From NCBI RefSeq assembly GCF_003202435.1, contig NZ_QJHK01000017.1:1-64000 (forward strand): DNA of 64,000 nucleotides. The letters are read 5' to 3'. The notes under the pieces were generated by a model, which was given only the letters and a program-made list of their open reading frames with translations, was not told the origin of the DNA and ran no database searches. This DNA is from Flavobacterium cheongpyeongense. Its GTDB lineage: Bacteria; Bacteroidota; Bacteroidia; Flavobacteriales; Flavobacteriaceae. Positions 34,137 to 43,320 of this stretch are shown in pieces (positions within the stretch are counted from its first letter, which is position 1; the number at the start of each line of letters is the position of its first letter). A program made the position numbers and the translations under genes.

Positions 34137-34601
34137 ATGAAATTATACAAAGTAGAAACCGTACAACAGTTAAACACCAGTATCGAAGAATGTTGGGACT
34201 TTTTTTCCCGTCCACAAAATCTTCAAACAATCACACCGGACAATATGAGTTTCGAAATCCGGGATTTTGACAATAAACGCATGTACCAGGGACAAATCAT
34301 TACCTATACTCTAAAACCGCTCTTGGGCATCAAGGTCTCATGGGTAACTGAAATCACTGCCTGTGTCGAAAACCAGTATTTTATAGATGTACAGCGTTTT
34401 GGTCCCTATACGTTATGGCATCACAAACACTTTTTCGAATCCACAGCAAACGGCGGTACCAAAATGACAGATATTGTTCATTACGCACTGCCACTCGGAA
34501 TCCTGGGACGCCTTATGAACAGATTAGTAGTAAAGAATAAACTGAAAACCATTTTTGATTATCGTCACAAAAAAGTTGAAGAACTGTTTAATTCAAAATG
34601 A
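34137..34601 (+). CDS. SRPBCC-superfamily protein
   Basis: 154 residues matching the START/SRPBCC pattern: YKVETVQQLNTSIEECWDFFSRPQNLQTITPDNMSFEI at the N-terminus, strands through the middle, and a long C-terminal helix (RLVVKNKLKTIFDYRHKKVEELF). Relatives annotated as cell-division inhibitors are commonly encoded next to photolyase and crt genes. Probably binds a lipid or polyisoprenoid. It is separated from crtZ by 156 bp holding a palindromic element. Confidence 0.85.
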   Translation: MKLYKVETVQQLNTSIEECWDFFSRPQNLQTITPDNMSFEIRDFDNKRMYQGQIITYTLKPLLGIKVSWVTEITACVENQYFIDVQRFGPYTLWHHKHFFESTANGGTKMTDIVHYALPLGILGRLMNRLVVKNKLKTIFDYRHKKVEELFNSK

Positions 34602-34668
34602 AGTTTCAGCACAACATTGTGTACAGATCTATATTCATAAAAATATTCTGCAAGCGAATACTCCAACA

Positions 34669-35964
34669 ATGACAAAACAAAAAGTTACCCTTTTCTGGTT
34701 CAGACGCGATTTACGGCTCGAAGACAATACCGGATTATTTCATGCTTTACAATCTGATTTTCCAGTAGTCCCGTTATTTATTTTCGATGATGATATTCTG
34801 GACAATCTTCCAAAAAACGATGCACGGGTAAGCTTCATTTACGATTCACTACAAAAAATAAATACCGAATTATGCACAATTGGCTCTTCTGTTTTAATCA
34901 AAAAAGGAAAGACAAAAGACATCTGGAAATCGCTTCTGGAAGAATTTGACATTCAAAGTGTTTTTTTCAATAAAGACTACGAGCCATCTGCTATCAAACG
35001 AGATCTGGCAACTCAGGAATTATTAGCGCAAAATAATATAGAATCTTTTTCATTCAAAGATCATGTCATTTTTGAAGAAAAAGAAATCACAAAAGCAGAC
35101 GGGCTTCCATACACAGTTTACACGCCATACAAAAACAAATGGCTTGAAAAATACCATATTTTAGGTCAGGCACCGGAGTATGATACAAAACTATTCTTTT
35201 CAAATTTTGATAAAAACAGCTATTCGTTTACTGAATTAAACGAAATAGGCTTTGAAAGAAGCACTATTAAAGTACAGCCACATAACCTGACTCAAATTGC
35301 CAATTATAAAGAAACACGCGACTTTCCTGCTTTAGACAGTACTTCCTACCTTTCGCCACATTTGCGTTTTGGAACTGTCAGTGTCCGAAAACTGGTAAAT
35401 TGGGCAAACCGAAAAAATCAGACATTTTTAAGCGAACTGATCTGGAGGGAGTTTTTTATCCAGATCCTTTTTAGTTTTCCGTATTGTGTCAATCATAATT
35501 TCAAACCAGCTTATAATGGCATTCAGTGGCGTAATAATGAAGAAGATTTTAAACGCTGGTGCTCCGGAACAACAGGGTATCCTATGGTCGATGCCGGAAT
35601 GCGTCAGCTAAATGAAACAGGATATATGCACAATCGCGTGCGTATGATTGTAGCGAGTTTTTTATGCAAACATTTATTGATCGACTGGCAATGGGGAGAA
35701 GCGTACTTTGCTAAAAAATTACTGGATTTCGAATTGGCCTCCAACGTAGGTAACTGGCAATGGGCAGCCGGGACGGGTTGTGATGCTGCACCGTACTTCA
35801 GAGTTTTTAACCCGGAAATCCAGCAAAAGAAGTTTGACGAAAATGGAGCCTACATCCGCAAATGGATTCCTGAATTTGATTTCGGTTACAACGAACCGAT
35901 GGTTGATCATGCCTTTGCCAGGGATCGGGCAATTGCAGTTTATAAGGATGGGATTTTGAAGTAA
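34669..35964 (+). CDS. phr: Deoxyribodipyrimidine photolyase (cryptochrome/photolyase family)
   Basis: 431 residues from the ATG at 34669 (TLFWFRRDLRLEDNTGL is the family N-terminus; an ATG 114 bp upstream lies inside the SRPBCC gene and is rejected). FAD-binding C-terminal motifs: SELIWREFFIQILFSFP, GYPMVDAGMRQLNETGYMHNRVRM, DWQWGEAYFAKKLLDFELASNVGNWQWAAGTGCDAAPYFRVFNP. It repairs UV pyrimidine dimers with blue light. Closes the light-type operon. CPD specificity is likely but not proven from sequence. Confidence 0.95.
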   Translation: MTKQKVTLFWFRRDLRLEDNTGLFHALQSDFPVVPLFIFDDDILDNLPKNDARVSFIYDSLQKINTELCTIGSSVLIKKGKTKDIWKSLLEEFDIQSVFFNKDYEPSAIKRDLATQELLAQNNIESFSFKDHVIFEEKEITKADGLPYTVYTPYKNKWLEKYHILGQAPEYDTKLFFSNFDKNSYSFTELNEIGFERSTIKVQPHNLTQIANYKETRDFPALDSTSYLSPHLRFGTVSVRKLVNWANRKNQTFLSELIWREFFIQILFSFPYCVNHNFKPAYNGIQWRNNEEDFKRWCSGTTGYPMVDAGMRQLNETGYMHNRVRMIVASFLCKHLLIDWQWGEAYFAKKLLDFELASNVGNWQWAAGTGCDAAPYFRVFNPEIQQKKFDENGAYIRKWIPEFDFGYNEPMVDHAFARDRAIAVYKDGILK

Positions 35965-36101
35965 ATTTTTATTTTTTTAAATTTAAACTACACATACTTG
36001 GTCATCCCAAGGAACAAGGGATGATATACTAAACAGAAACGGTGATCGTTTAACAGGTATCTTTTACAAATACAAACTAAAGAAAGGGGGCAATGCATTT
36101 T

Positions 36102-36704
36102 TTAATCTATTACAGGACAACTAATCTCGTAAGGTTCTTTTGGGAATCCATATAAAATAAGGTTGTTAGTGTCTACATACTTTATCGGAATTAGTTTGTC
36201 CAGATAACTATCTGTGTAAAGGGATAGAAATAAGGTAGAATTGATTTTTTCGAGTATAATTTTACTTCCTTCTTTATTCAAACGCTTATTAATTTCTTGT
36301 ATAACTGGTGAATCTAAAACCTCATTGAAGCGAATATTCATTTTTTCACCATTCCAATTAAACTCAAATTTTAAATTTTGAATTTCACTTTCTGTTAATT
36401 CGGTTTCCGTTTCATATAGTTTTTCATAATCATTTTCGAATATACAATCTTCTGTTATAGATTCAGTTTCGCTTAAAACCCTATAAATTTTTCCTTTACG
36501 AAAAAAACGAATACGGTTTGGATTAACAAACTCATGTTGTATTTGGCTTACTTTTTCACTCCGGTTTTCTTCTTTTATTTTTACTAAAGACAGATCGCTG
36601 CCTTTTTCGACCCAAAAATGTGTAATTTCATTTTGATCAAATTCAATTATTTCCGGTTTTCCATAATGATCAGGAGTTTTAATAAATAACCAGTTTTCTT
36701 TCAT
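36102..36704 (-). CDS. Hypothetical protein
   Basis: 200 residues, not recognised. No signal peptide or membrane span. Rich in Glu, Lys and aromatic residues, with predicted strands (ENWLFIKTPDH; RIRFFRKGKIYRVLSE; LILYGFPKEPYEISCPVID). It stands alone between the photolyase and PAP2 genes, and both flanks are noncoding. Looks like an accessory gene. Confidence 0.6.
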   Translation of the reverse strand: MKENWLFIKTPDHYGKPEIIEFDQNEITHFWVEKGSDLSLVKIKEENRSEKVSQIQHEFVNPNRIRFFRKGKIYRVLSETESITEDCIFENDYEKLYETETELTESEIQNLKFEFNWNGEKMNIRFNEVLDSPVIQEINKRLNKEGSKIILEKINSTLFLSLYTDSYLDKLIPIKYVDTNNLILYGFPKEPYEISCPVID

Positions 36705-37045
36705 ATTAATTTTTTTTAAATAGCTGATAACATAATAACGCTCAAAAGTACTGTATTACAAACGCTGCGTTTTATCTCTTTAATTTATGTCGGTACTCCT
36801 TGCAAAAGAGCCTGATTGAGGATTTGGGCAGAGGCTGAAAATAGCATTGTTTTTTATTAAGAGGTTGTAGAATTAAAACTTTTGGAGGTTTTGTTATGAT
36901 TTTGAGTTGGTATTCTTTTGTAATAATAAGATTGTTATATTAGCTATAAGAAAAACAGTATTCTATAAAGTTGATTTATCGGACCATTTGTGTATTTTTT
37001 ACCACAAAAAAACAAGAATGCTAAGTTACACTAATTCAAAATACT
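36705..37045. other. Intergenic region, no feature recognised
   Basis: 341 bp, AT-rich, between the divergent hypothetical and PAP2 genes. No TAnnTTTG box in a good position and no long inverted repeat. A short stretch near 36794 (GGTACTCCTTGCAAAAG) resembles one near 37996 (GGTACTCGTTGCAAAAA), perhaps degraded copies of a repeat. Confidence 0.4.
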
Positions 37046-37795
37046 ATGAAAAAAATAAGCCTGATTATTCTGTTTAGTCTTATGGTTTTAAACGTATTTG
37101 GGCAGTATACTAGTCCGGATAGTCTGTCTGTAAATAAAAATATGAAGTTTAAATATAAGGCATTAATTATTCCCACAGCTTTAATTGCGTACGGTGTTAT
37201 TGGACTAGAAAGTAATACCCTAAAAGACATCAATACGGATACTAAAGAAGAAATAAACGAACATATTGACAACAAAGTAACAATTGATGACTTTTCTCAA
37301 TACAGTACTTTTTTATCTGTTTATGCTCTAAATGCAGCTGGAATTAAAGGTAAACACAATTTCAAAGACAGAACAATTATTTTAGCTTCTGCATATTTGA
37401 TTATGGGATCAACGGTTAATGTAATAAAAATGACAGGAAATGAGCTAAGGCCTGATAGAACGACAAATAACTCATTTCCTTCAGGACATACAGCAACTGC
37501 TTTCATGGGGGCTGAATTTCTTTATCAGGAGTATAAAGATGTTTCTGTCTGGTATGGCGTTTCAGGTTATTTGGTTGCTGCCGGAACTGGATTTTTTAGA
37601 ATGTATAATGACAGACATTGGTTTAGTGATGTCGCTGCCGGTGCCGGTATTGGAATTTTAAGTACTAAAATAGCATATTGGATTCATCCTTTGATTAAAA
37701 AAACAATATTCAAAAAGAAGGAAAACCTTAACGGGGTAATTATGCCTATTTATAATGGAAAACAATATGGTCTTGGAATGTCAGTGTCATTTTAG
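37046..37795 (+). CDS. PAP2-family phosphatase
   Basis: 249 residues. N-terminal signal or anchor (KKISLIILFSLMVLNVFG). All three acid-phosphatase motifs are present: K128-x6-R135-P (KMTGNELRP), P145-S-G-H148, and R185-x5-H191-x3-D195 (FRMYNDRHWFSD). Likely a membrane or periplasmic lipid phosphatase such as undecaprenyl-diphosphate or phosphatidic-acid phosphatase. The C-terminal tail after GIGILSTKIAYWIHPLI is basic. Confidence 0.92.
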   Translation: MKKISLIILFSLMVLNVFGQYTSPDSLSVNKNMKFKYKALIIPTALIAYGVIGLESNTLKDINTDTKEEINEHIDNKVTIDDFSQYSTFLSVYALNAAGIKGKHNFKDRTIILASAYLIMGSTVNVIKMTGNELRPDRTTNNSFPSGHTATAFMGAEFLYQEYKDVSVWYGVSGYLVAAGTGFFRMYNDRHWFSDVAAGAGIGILSTKIAYWIHPLIKKTIFKKKENLNGVIMPIYNGKQYGLGMSVSF

Positions 37796-38046
37796 GTCTG
37801 AAGAGAAACGAAAGAAATTCCAATCTCGTTTGCAATGAGGATCGTAATAAATTGAAGAAACGTATTTGGCAGCGTTTGAAAGGCGGATAATTTAGAAAAC
37901 ATAATTTAGAAGAGAATATTGTTTTTTGTAAGGCGAAGGCTGGACTTTTGTGCTCAGGAATTGCAAACACTGCGATTTGGTTCATAAAAAGTTCTGGTAC
38001 TCGTTGCAAAAACATCAGATTGTTTGAAAGCAAAAAAAGCATTACT

Positions 38047-38337
38047 ATGAAACTTACTTACTCAATGGCACTTGTTTTTATTTTAGGTTTCATTTGGGCA
38101 CTAATGCATGAAGCTCAGTTTTTAGCTTACGACGAGAATTGGGGAAATATTTTATCAGCTTTTTTTATTTCCATTCTTGCAACTTTGTGTTTGCTTATTT
38201 TGTGGTTTAAATGTCAGAGTTTTATTTTGGAATGTAAATGGCAGACACTATTATTTTTAATTTTTGGCTCTCCGCTTACTATTGTTATTGTTGTCATGAA
38301 TTATAACCTTATTTTTGGATCATCGTTAAAAGTTTAA
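38047..38337 (+). CDS. Small membrane protein
   Basis: 96 residues from the ATG at 38047 (MKLTYSMALVFILGFIWAL). Three hydrophobic segments: 6-20, 34-52 (ILSAFFISILATLCLLIL) and 69-90 (LLFLIFGSPLTIVIVVMNYNL). No motif and no recognised family. An in-frame upstream ATG (37948) adds an unlikely polar extension and is rejected. The preceding 250 bp contain no other gene. Confidence 0.55.
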   Translation: MKLTYSMALVFILGFIWALMHEAQFLAYDENWGNILSAFFISILATLCLLILWFKCQSFILECKWQTLLFLIFGSPLTIVIVVMNYNLIFGSSLKV

Positions 38338-38376
38338 ACTCTGAACTGATTAGTGAACAACGAACACATCAAAAAA

Positions 38377-38592
38377 TTAATCTTCCCAACCACAAAGCGT
38401 AAGGCCATAAGCTTGTGCCTGTTTAATAGAGACTTTTGTGATTTCATGTCTGCAGGCAGTTAATCCACGACAATTTTCTTTGTAGTGGTATTTTTTTGCA
38501 CCGGTTGGACCACATATAAATACAGTGTTCTCTAAAGGCTCAAAAGCGGAAAGCGAAACAAACAGCAGAATTAAAACGAAACCATATTTCAT
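38377..38592 (-). CDS. Small secreted Cys/His protein
   Basis: 71 residues: signal peptide MKYGFVLILLFVSLSAFE, then a compact Cys/His motif, KKYHYKENCRGLTACRHEITKVSIKQAQAYGLTLCGWED. The pattern H-x4-C … C … A-x3-G-x3-C is the small metal-binding motif seen in Ada-like and nuclease-tail zinc ribbons. It follows a lipoprotein gene by 12 bp, so the two form an operon. A similar Cys pattern occurs in the protein at 43558. Confidence 0.65.
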   Translation of the reverse strand: MKYGFVLILLFVSLSAFEPLENTVFICGPTGAKKYHYKENCRGLTACRHEITKVSIKQAQAYGLTLCGWED

Positions 38593-38604
38593 GTGAGGCG
38601 TTAT

Positions 38605-39018
38605 TTATTTGACAATTAACTGATATTGATTTCCTTTTTTATCAATGGCTTTTAGTTTTCCGTAAGCAATCCATTCGGTATTAATTTCAATGTCCCCAAC
38701 GCTGTCTGTGATTAAAATTCCGGCACCGTATTTCCCTTCTACATTTATATTTCCAAAAACCGAATCGCCTTTTACATCTGTTCCTTTTACATCATAATTG
38801 TATTCATAATGTTGAGAATATCCTGTTCTGTATTGATATAGACAGGTTTTATCAATATGGTAGGTTTTGGCTTCTTCTGGCGTAATTGTTTTGCGGTCGT
38901 CTGCCGTAATTACTTTTTTGTAAAATGAATTGATTTGCGGTGGAGGTGGAGCAGATGCTTTTTTGCAGGAAACCGCAACAAAAAACAATAAAAATAAAAT
39001 GGAGTATTTTTTTAGCAT
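38605..39018 (-). CDS. Lipoprotein of unknown function
   Basis: 137 residues with lipobox (MLKKYSILFLLFFVAVSC) and a Pro-rich linker (KKASAPPPPQ). The rest is beta-rich (HYEYNYDVKGTDVKGDSVFGNINVEGKYGAGILIT…) and ends QYQLIVK, suggesting a small barrel or sandwich. Family not recognised. First gene of a two-gene operon with the Cys/His protein. The 197 bp upstream show no clear promoter. Confidence 0.65.
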   Translation of the reverse strand: MLKKYSILFLLFFVAVSCKKASAPPPPQINSFYKKVITADDRKTITPEEAKTYHIDKTCLYQYRTGYSQHYEYNYDVKGTDVKGDSVFGNINVEGKYGAGILITDSVGDIEINTEWIAYGKLKAIDKKGNQYQLIVK

Positions 39019-39215
39019 AGACGATTTGGTTTTACGTAAAGAGTTTTAAAACAGTGTTTTGGGAGCTTTAATCAATATTGTGCTAAATCTAAATAGAATT
39101 CAGTATTTTAAAATGAGTACTTATACGTGATTTATTTTTGTAAAATTTTTAGATTTATTTAAAATTTTCTTCTGGAGTTTAAATCAAATGAGAATTAAAA
39201 TATTCAAAAAAGCAC

Positions 39216-40280
39216 TTATACCTGTACTTGTGCTTCATATAGATCAACCGTATCTAATAATTCCTTTTCAAATTGATAAATATCATCAATTGATGAAATG
39301 GGTAATTTGGTTTCGTTTTTATTGTCATTAAAAAGGCTGATGTATTTTTTTGATCCGTTTAAATGTAATCTGCAAAGAGGTTTTCGATTATTATCGTCCA
39401 GGAGAATGCCAAAATACGATTGTGTATCACGATGGACGATTCTGCTGATCGGAATTTTTCGTCTTAAAACAGCTACTACGATCCTGAAACCGTCTAGTTC
39501 TTCTTCGGTTGTAATAATTTTATTTTCGTCTTCAATCGTTACCGTTTCTTCGTCCTGCTGCTTGATTGTTTCTTTGGTAAGTGCAGCATTAAGTCTGTCA
39601 TTGATTTTTTCGCTGATAAACTGATTCAATGATTTCTGGACTAAGTCTTTAAATTCATCCACTACTTTTTCAGTCAGTCTTCCTGTGTACACTTTATTGG
39701 CAAAAAACTTGGTAAAATCATTCGAAGGATTTTCAAGTTCATTATTGATTTGCTTTTTGATTTCTTTGATGTATTTTAAAGAACTGGCATTACTAACGAT
39801 ATTATCTACATTGAAATTAGACTTATGAAACTTTGTGATTTCATTAATCGTGTTTTCCTTTAAATTGGTAATGTCAAATTCAAGGAAAGGTTTTTCATCC
39901 ATTTTATTCTGAGCATCCAAATCCGTAAAAAACTGATAATGAATACCATTTGTCAAAAGTGCAAACCTGGTTTTGGTCACATGAAAATAGCGGAATAACT
40001 GCGAATTATGAATCGTCAGTTTTTCTTTCCAGCTTTTGCATTCAACGATTATGATAGGCTCTCCATTCTGGAAAATGGCATAATCTACTTTTTCGCCTTT
40101 TTTTAAACCTAAATCGGCTGTAAATTCAGGAACTACTTCAAGAGGATTAAAAGCATCATATCCCAGAACATGAATAAAAGGCAATACAAATGCATGTTTG
40201 GTAGATTCTTCGGTTTCGATTTTGCTTTTTAGCTGATTGATTTTATCGGCTAATGATTTTAGTTGAATATTGATTTCCAT
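39216..40280 (-). CDS. Type I/IV restriction-like endonuclease (HsdR N-terminal domain, COG2810 type)
   Basis: 354 residues. The N-terminal PD-(D/E)xK domain is clear: D66 in KGEKVDYAIFQNGEPIIIVECKSW, E80-C-K82, and Q94-x3-Y98 (NSQLFRYF), followed by FALLTNGIHYQFFTDLD. A helical middle (150-250) leads to a C-terminal beta domain (FRIVVAVLRRKI … LCRLHLNGSKKYISLF). Such proteins are often annotated as predicted type IV restriction endonucleases. No methylase is near. Its promoter carries the GGTTTTCC box also found at two other units here, so it is probably co-regulated with them. Confidence 0.88.
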   Translation of the reverse strand: MEINIQLKSLADKINQLKSKIETEESTKHAFVLPFIHVLGYDAFNPLEVVPEFTADLGLKKGEKVDYAIFQNGEPIIIVECKSWKEKLTIHNSQLFRYFHVTKTRFALLTNGIHYQFFTDLDAQNKMDEKPFLEFDITNLKENTINEITKFHKSNFNVDNIVSNASSLKYIKEIKKQINNELENPSNDFTKFFANKVYTGRLTEKVVDEFKDLVQKSLNQFISEKINDRLNAALTKETIKQQDEETVTIEDENKIITTEEELDGFRIVVAVLRRKIPISRIVHRDTQSYFGILLDDNNRKPLCRLHLNGSKKYISLFNDNKNETKLPISSIDDIYQFEKELLDTVDLYEAQVQV

Positions 40281-40305
40281 TGGTGTTGGTTTTAATTAGA
40301 TTATT

Positions 40306-40349
40306 CAAATTTAGAATGATTCAAAGTCTGTATTTTATGGAAAACCGTA
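40306..40349 (-). promoter_or_regulatory. Promoter with GGTTTTCC box (site 1 of 3)
   Basis: On the minus strand TAAATTTG (40306-40313), a perfect -7 box, lies 25 bp after GGTTTTCC (40339-40346). The intervening ATAAAATACAGACTTTGAAT is very like that of site 2. It drives the nuclease gene, 26 bp to its start. Confidence 0.7.
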
Positions 40350-40395
40350 GAATCTGATTTTTAGATATAAAATTAGAATTGTAAATAGGATCGCT

Positions 40396-41298
40396 TTAGG
40401 ATTTCTTTTCTAATATGAAATCTTTGATGATTTTTTCTGTATTGGAAGGCAAATCAGCATTTTTAATTTCAAAATGTTTTATTTTCATTTCAGTAAACCA
40501 TTTTGTCCAATAGGCTTTTATTACTTTCTCTTCGTAAGGATTATTTCGATTTGGATTGATTCCTAAAACGAGCACTTCCAAATTAGATAAATCATCTCCG
40601 GTTTTAATAAAACCGTAATCCTGAACTTGAATTTTTTTCTCCCAGTCTTTGGTGTTTAAGCCATTCTTTCGAATCCATTCAGCAGTAATGTAGGATGTTC
40701 GGTTTTCTTCTTTCATTATGGTATTGTCATAAAACATATAGCCATCTGTGAGTATCACAAGAATGTTCCTTGAATCTTTTTCAAAGCATTGATCTTTCAC
40801 TTTAGTGTCAAAAAAGCTCCAGATATCAGAGCCGATAAAATGGTTGTCTTGTATCGCAGATTCATATATTTTTGAGGTCTGTGAAGCGTAATTTGAATTG
40901 ATGGAGTTCAGTAAATCTTTTGAGGCATTATTTTTATCAATAGCAATTTTTAACTTCTGAGAAATCGAATTTATATCTGGATCTTTAGGTTCCGGATTAA
41001 AAAATAATTGCATTTTATCGTCAATCTGCCTTATTCTTTTTGATTTTAGATGTTGAGTGAAAGCTTCCGAAACCGATTTTATATAACCTAAGTCCCGCTG
41101 ATAATATTCCATAGTTGGATTTGGATTTTTTTCAGGGCTAATTCTGTCTGATAAATCAAGAAGTATGCTGATATTATAATTTTCGGATATAGAATTTTTA
41201 GAAGTAATGGCTTCCTTGCCTTTAACAGGATCTTGTTTGCATGAAAAAGAGATAACGAGCAATAATGATATTGCAAATGTTTTTAAGATATTATTCAT
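40396..41298 (-). CDS. Lipoprotein with VWA-like fold
   Basis: 300 residues with lipobox (MNNILKTFAISLLLVISFSC). A Rossmann-type sheet starts with NYNISILLDLSDRISPEKN, where D-L-S-D resembles a MIDAS D-x-S, and continues with NILVILTDGYMFYDN (a second VWA-like acidic turn) and NLEVLVLGINPN. So a von Willebrand A-like binding domain facing the periplasm or surface is likely. Last gene of the six-gene operon starting at 43761, 4 bp after its neighbour. Confidence 0.7.
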   Translation of the reverse strand: MNNILKTFAISLLLVISFSCKQDPVKGKEAITSKNSISENYNISILLDLSDRISPEKNPNPTMEYYQRDLGYIKSVSEAFTQHLKSKRIRQIDDKMQLFFNPEPKDPDINSISQKLKIAIDKNNASKDLLNSINSNYASQTSKIYESAIQDNHFIGSDIWSFFDTKVKDQCFEKDSRNILVILTDGYMFYDNTIMKEENRTSYITAEWIRKNGLNTKDWEKKIQVQDYGFIKTGDDLSNLEVLVLGINPNRNNPYEEKVIKAYWTKWFTEMKIKHFEIKNADLPSNTEKIIKDFILEKKS

Positions 41299-41302
41299 AG
41301 GA

Positions 41303-42571
41303 TTAGTTTTTAGAGTATACTAAATGTTGAAAATCAGGATCAATCAGATTTAATTTACTCAGATGTTCTTCAGAGTGAAGTTCACAACTTTCCAGAAGTT
41401 CAGTTTTTTCTTTATGAGCCAAAGCAATTTCTGTATTTATAGCCTGAAACCATCCTTCTTTATATTGATGATGATAATGAAGATATTCTTTTACAGGAAA
41501 TACAAAACCATCTATTTTGGACTGGAGTTCTGAAATTCTTCCGTTTGCCGTTACAATTTGCTGTTTAAAATCATTTATTTTATTGATATATTCTGCTTTT
41601 AGTTTTTCTAAATCAATCAGATTTTCTCTTTTACCTCTTATAAAAGCCCTGATTTTATCAATGTTTTCAAACTCTTTCATTACAAAATCAAAAACAAGTC
41701 CCCAGATAATATAAACTACAAATCCTGCAAAAATGATCATCCAGAATTCTGCTTCGCCTAAAGCAATATTCAAATTGTACGGTGCGGAATCTGTTGTTTT
41801 ATTAAATTCATAAATCTTTTTTTCGATTTGATAGGCTAATAAAGCATCAAATAAAAAGGTAGTGACAAAGAGGGCAATCATTCTGAAAATATTTTTAATC
41901 CCTTTTCCTTTTTGGACCATATGAATTACATAGCCTAATCCCATGAATACAAACGGAATTGTTATTACCAGTACACCTTCAAGCCAGCTGGCTTTAAATG
42001 AATTTGTTAAGGCATCGGCATCAAAAATAGCAGCTGTCAGACTATCATTTGAGAATTCCTTGAAAAATGCAGAATAAGAAGCCGAAACGTAAAATACTAA
42101 AACATAAAGCGTAATAGGTAGGAGTAAAAACAAGCCAATATAAAATTGTGCTTTTAGGCCTTTTCCATCTTCAATTCCAAATTTATCAGGATTTCGTTTG
42201 ACTTCGATAATTTCGTTTTTGATCTGGTCGATATTATCGTTGAGATCCTGTTCTTTTTTTTCATAAATCCCAATTGCAGCTTCACACTTTTTAAGTTCTG
42301 TGCGATTCTTTTCCTGTTCTTCCCGATAGGGTTGTTTTAATCGGTCCTGTTCTAATTTTTGTTTTCGGCATTGATCTTCAAAACTCATGTATAAATTTTG
42401 TAAACAAGCTTTTAGAACAATTGGTTTTCCTGTTGCTTTTATTGAAGCAGCAAAACCGCTTTGATAATACGTAATTCTGATTTGTTCTCTGTCTTCTTCA
42501 TTTTCATCTAAAAGTTTAGAAGAGGAATCGGTAGTTTTTTTTAAACTAAATAATTGTGAAAGTGGTTTCAT
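41303..42571 (-). CDS. Coiled-coil membrane protein of unknown function
   Basis: 422 residues. Two long coiled coils (about 65-135, KLEQDRLKQPYREEQEKNRTELKKCE…; and about 310-365) flank four membrane segments (about 145-165 LFLLLPITLYVLVFYV, 198-218 VLVITIPFVFMGLGYVI, 230-250 MIALFVTTFLFDALLAY, 280-300 FWMIIFAGFVVYIIWGLVF). No enzyme motif and no recognised family. It sits 3 bp after a TerB-like gene and 4 bp before a VWA-like lipoprotein, so the three may form one envelope complex. Confidence 0.7.
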   Translation of the reverse strand: MKPLSQLFSLKKTTDSSSKLLDENEEDREQIRITYYQSGFAASIKATGKPIVLKACLQNLYMSFEDQCRKQKLEQDRLKQPYREEQEKNRTELKKCEAAIGIYEKKEQDLNDNIDQIKNEIIEVKRNPDKFGIEDGKGLKAQFYIGLFLLLPITLYVLVFYVSASYSAFFKEFSNDSLTAAIFDADALTNSFKASWLEGVLVITIPFVFMGLGYVIHMVQKGKGIKNIFRMIALFVTTFLFDALLAYQIEKKIYEFNKTTDSAPYNLNIALGEAEFWMIIFAGFVVYIIWGLVFDFVMKEFENIDKIRAFIRGKRENLIDLEKLKAEYINKINDFKQQIVTANGRISELQSKIDGFVFPVKEYLHYHHQYKEGWFQAINTEIALAHKEKTELLESCELHSEEHLSKLNLIDPDFQHLVYSKN

Positions 42572-42574
42572 AAC

Positions 42575-42970
42575 TTAAGCGTTTAGTTGACTAATAATTT
42601 CTTGTTTACCAATGTTTTTCTGCACACAATCAATCAGATAGTCAGATAGGTCATTGATGTTTTCTTCAATAAAATTGAATTTTCTGCAATATTTTCTAAG
42701 CATATTCAATTCATCGTCCGTGACTTTTTCGTCAGCCCATATAATTCTTGCCAGATCATATAAGTATTCGATTTTTGTGGCTAAGGTTTCTGGAACTATA
42801 AAATCGGTACTGACAGGATTTAAAAAGAGTTTGTCTAGTTCTTCTTTTGGAATTCCTCTTTCATCTGCAAAATGATACAGCATTTGAAGTTCCAGAACAT
42901 TAAATTGATCGTCTGATAATGCCATTTGGTATAATCGTAAAAAATGGCTTTTGAGTTCTAGTGTTATCAT
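42575..42970 (-). CDS. TerB-like domain protein
   Basis: 131 residues, all-helical. The pattern of alternating acidic helices fits TerB: ALSDDQFNVLELQMLYHFADERGIPKEELDKLF and then DLARIIWADEKVTDDELNMLRKYCRKFNF, where WADEKVTDDEL matches the acidic metal-binding helix start of tellurite-resistance TerB. TerB domains are core parts of stress and phage-response systems. Soluble, no signal peptide. Fourth gene of the operon. Confidence 0.75.
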   Translation of the reverse strand: MITLELKSHFLRLYQMALSDDQFNVLELQMLYHFADERGIPKEELDKLFLNPVSTDFIVPETLATKIEYLYDLARIIWADEKVTDDELNMLRKYCRKFNFIEENINDLSDYLIDCVQKNIGKQEIISQLNA

Positions 42971-42982
42971 GTTTGATGGTTA

Positions 42983-43318
42983 TTATTTTAAAGATTCACA
43001 TGCAATTCCGTCACCGTCAGCATCTAAATTTTTATAACAGTTTTTGTTACTGTCATAAGTTGCTTGTGCTTGAGACCGACTTGTAAAATCTCCACAAGTT
43101 TTAGTTGGACAATTGGAGTTTGAACCCGAATTTGAAGTTTTCTCAACTGAATCTGAAGATTCTGAGCACGAAATAATTGAGCTAATTGCGGTAAAAAATA
43201 AAATCAGAATTAGGCATCCATTATTGTTTTTAGTTGAAAAAGACTTAGATCTGTTATTGGCATAATGCCCCTGAACATAAGTTCCGTCTTTTCTGTAATA
43301 TCCTTTTCGATATCCCAT
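42983..43318 (-). CDS. Excalibur calcium-binding domain protein
   Basis: 111 residues from the ATG at 43318; an in-frame upstream ATG would overlap the previous gene and add an unnatural tail. The N-terminus (MGYRKGYYRKDGTYVQGHY) is a conserved surface-type tag, followed by a hydrophobic span with a cysteine (CLILILFFTAISSIISC). The C-terminal excalibur motif is CYKNLDADGDGIACE (D-x-D-x-D-G-x2-C-E). It is 2 bp from the DUF4236 gene. Confidence 0.85.
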   Translation of the reverse strand: MGYRKGYYRKDGTYVQGHYANNRSKSFSTKNNNGCLILILFFTAISSIISCSESSDSVEKTSNSGSNSNCPTKTCGDFTSRSQAQATYDSNKNCYKNLDADGDGIACESLK

Positions 43319-43320
43319 AG

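Noticed and set aside
36651..36664. Fourth GGTTTTCC regulatory box
   Set aside because: It lies inside the coding start of the 36102-36704 gene and no TAnnTTTG follows at 24-25 bp.
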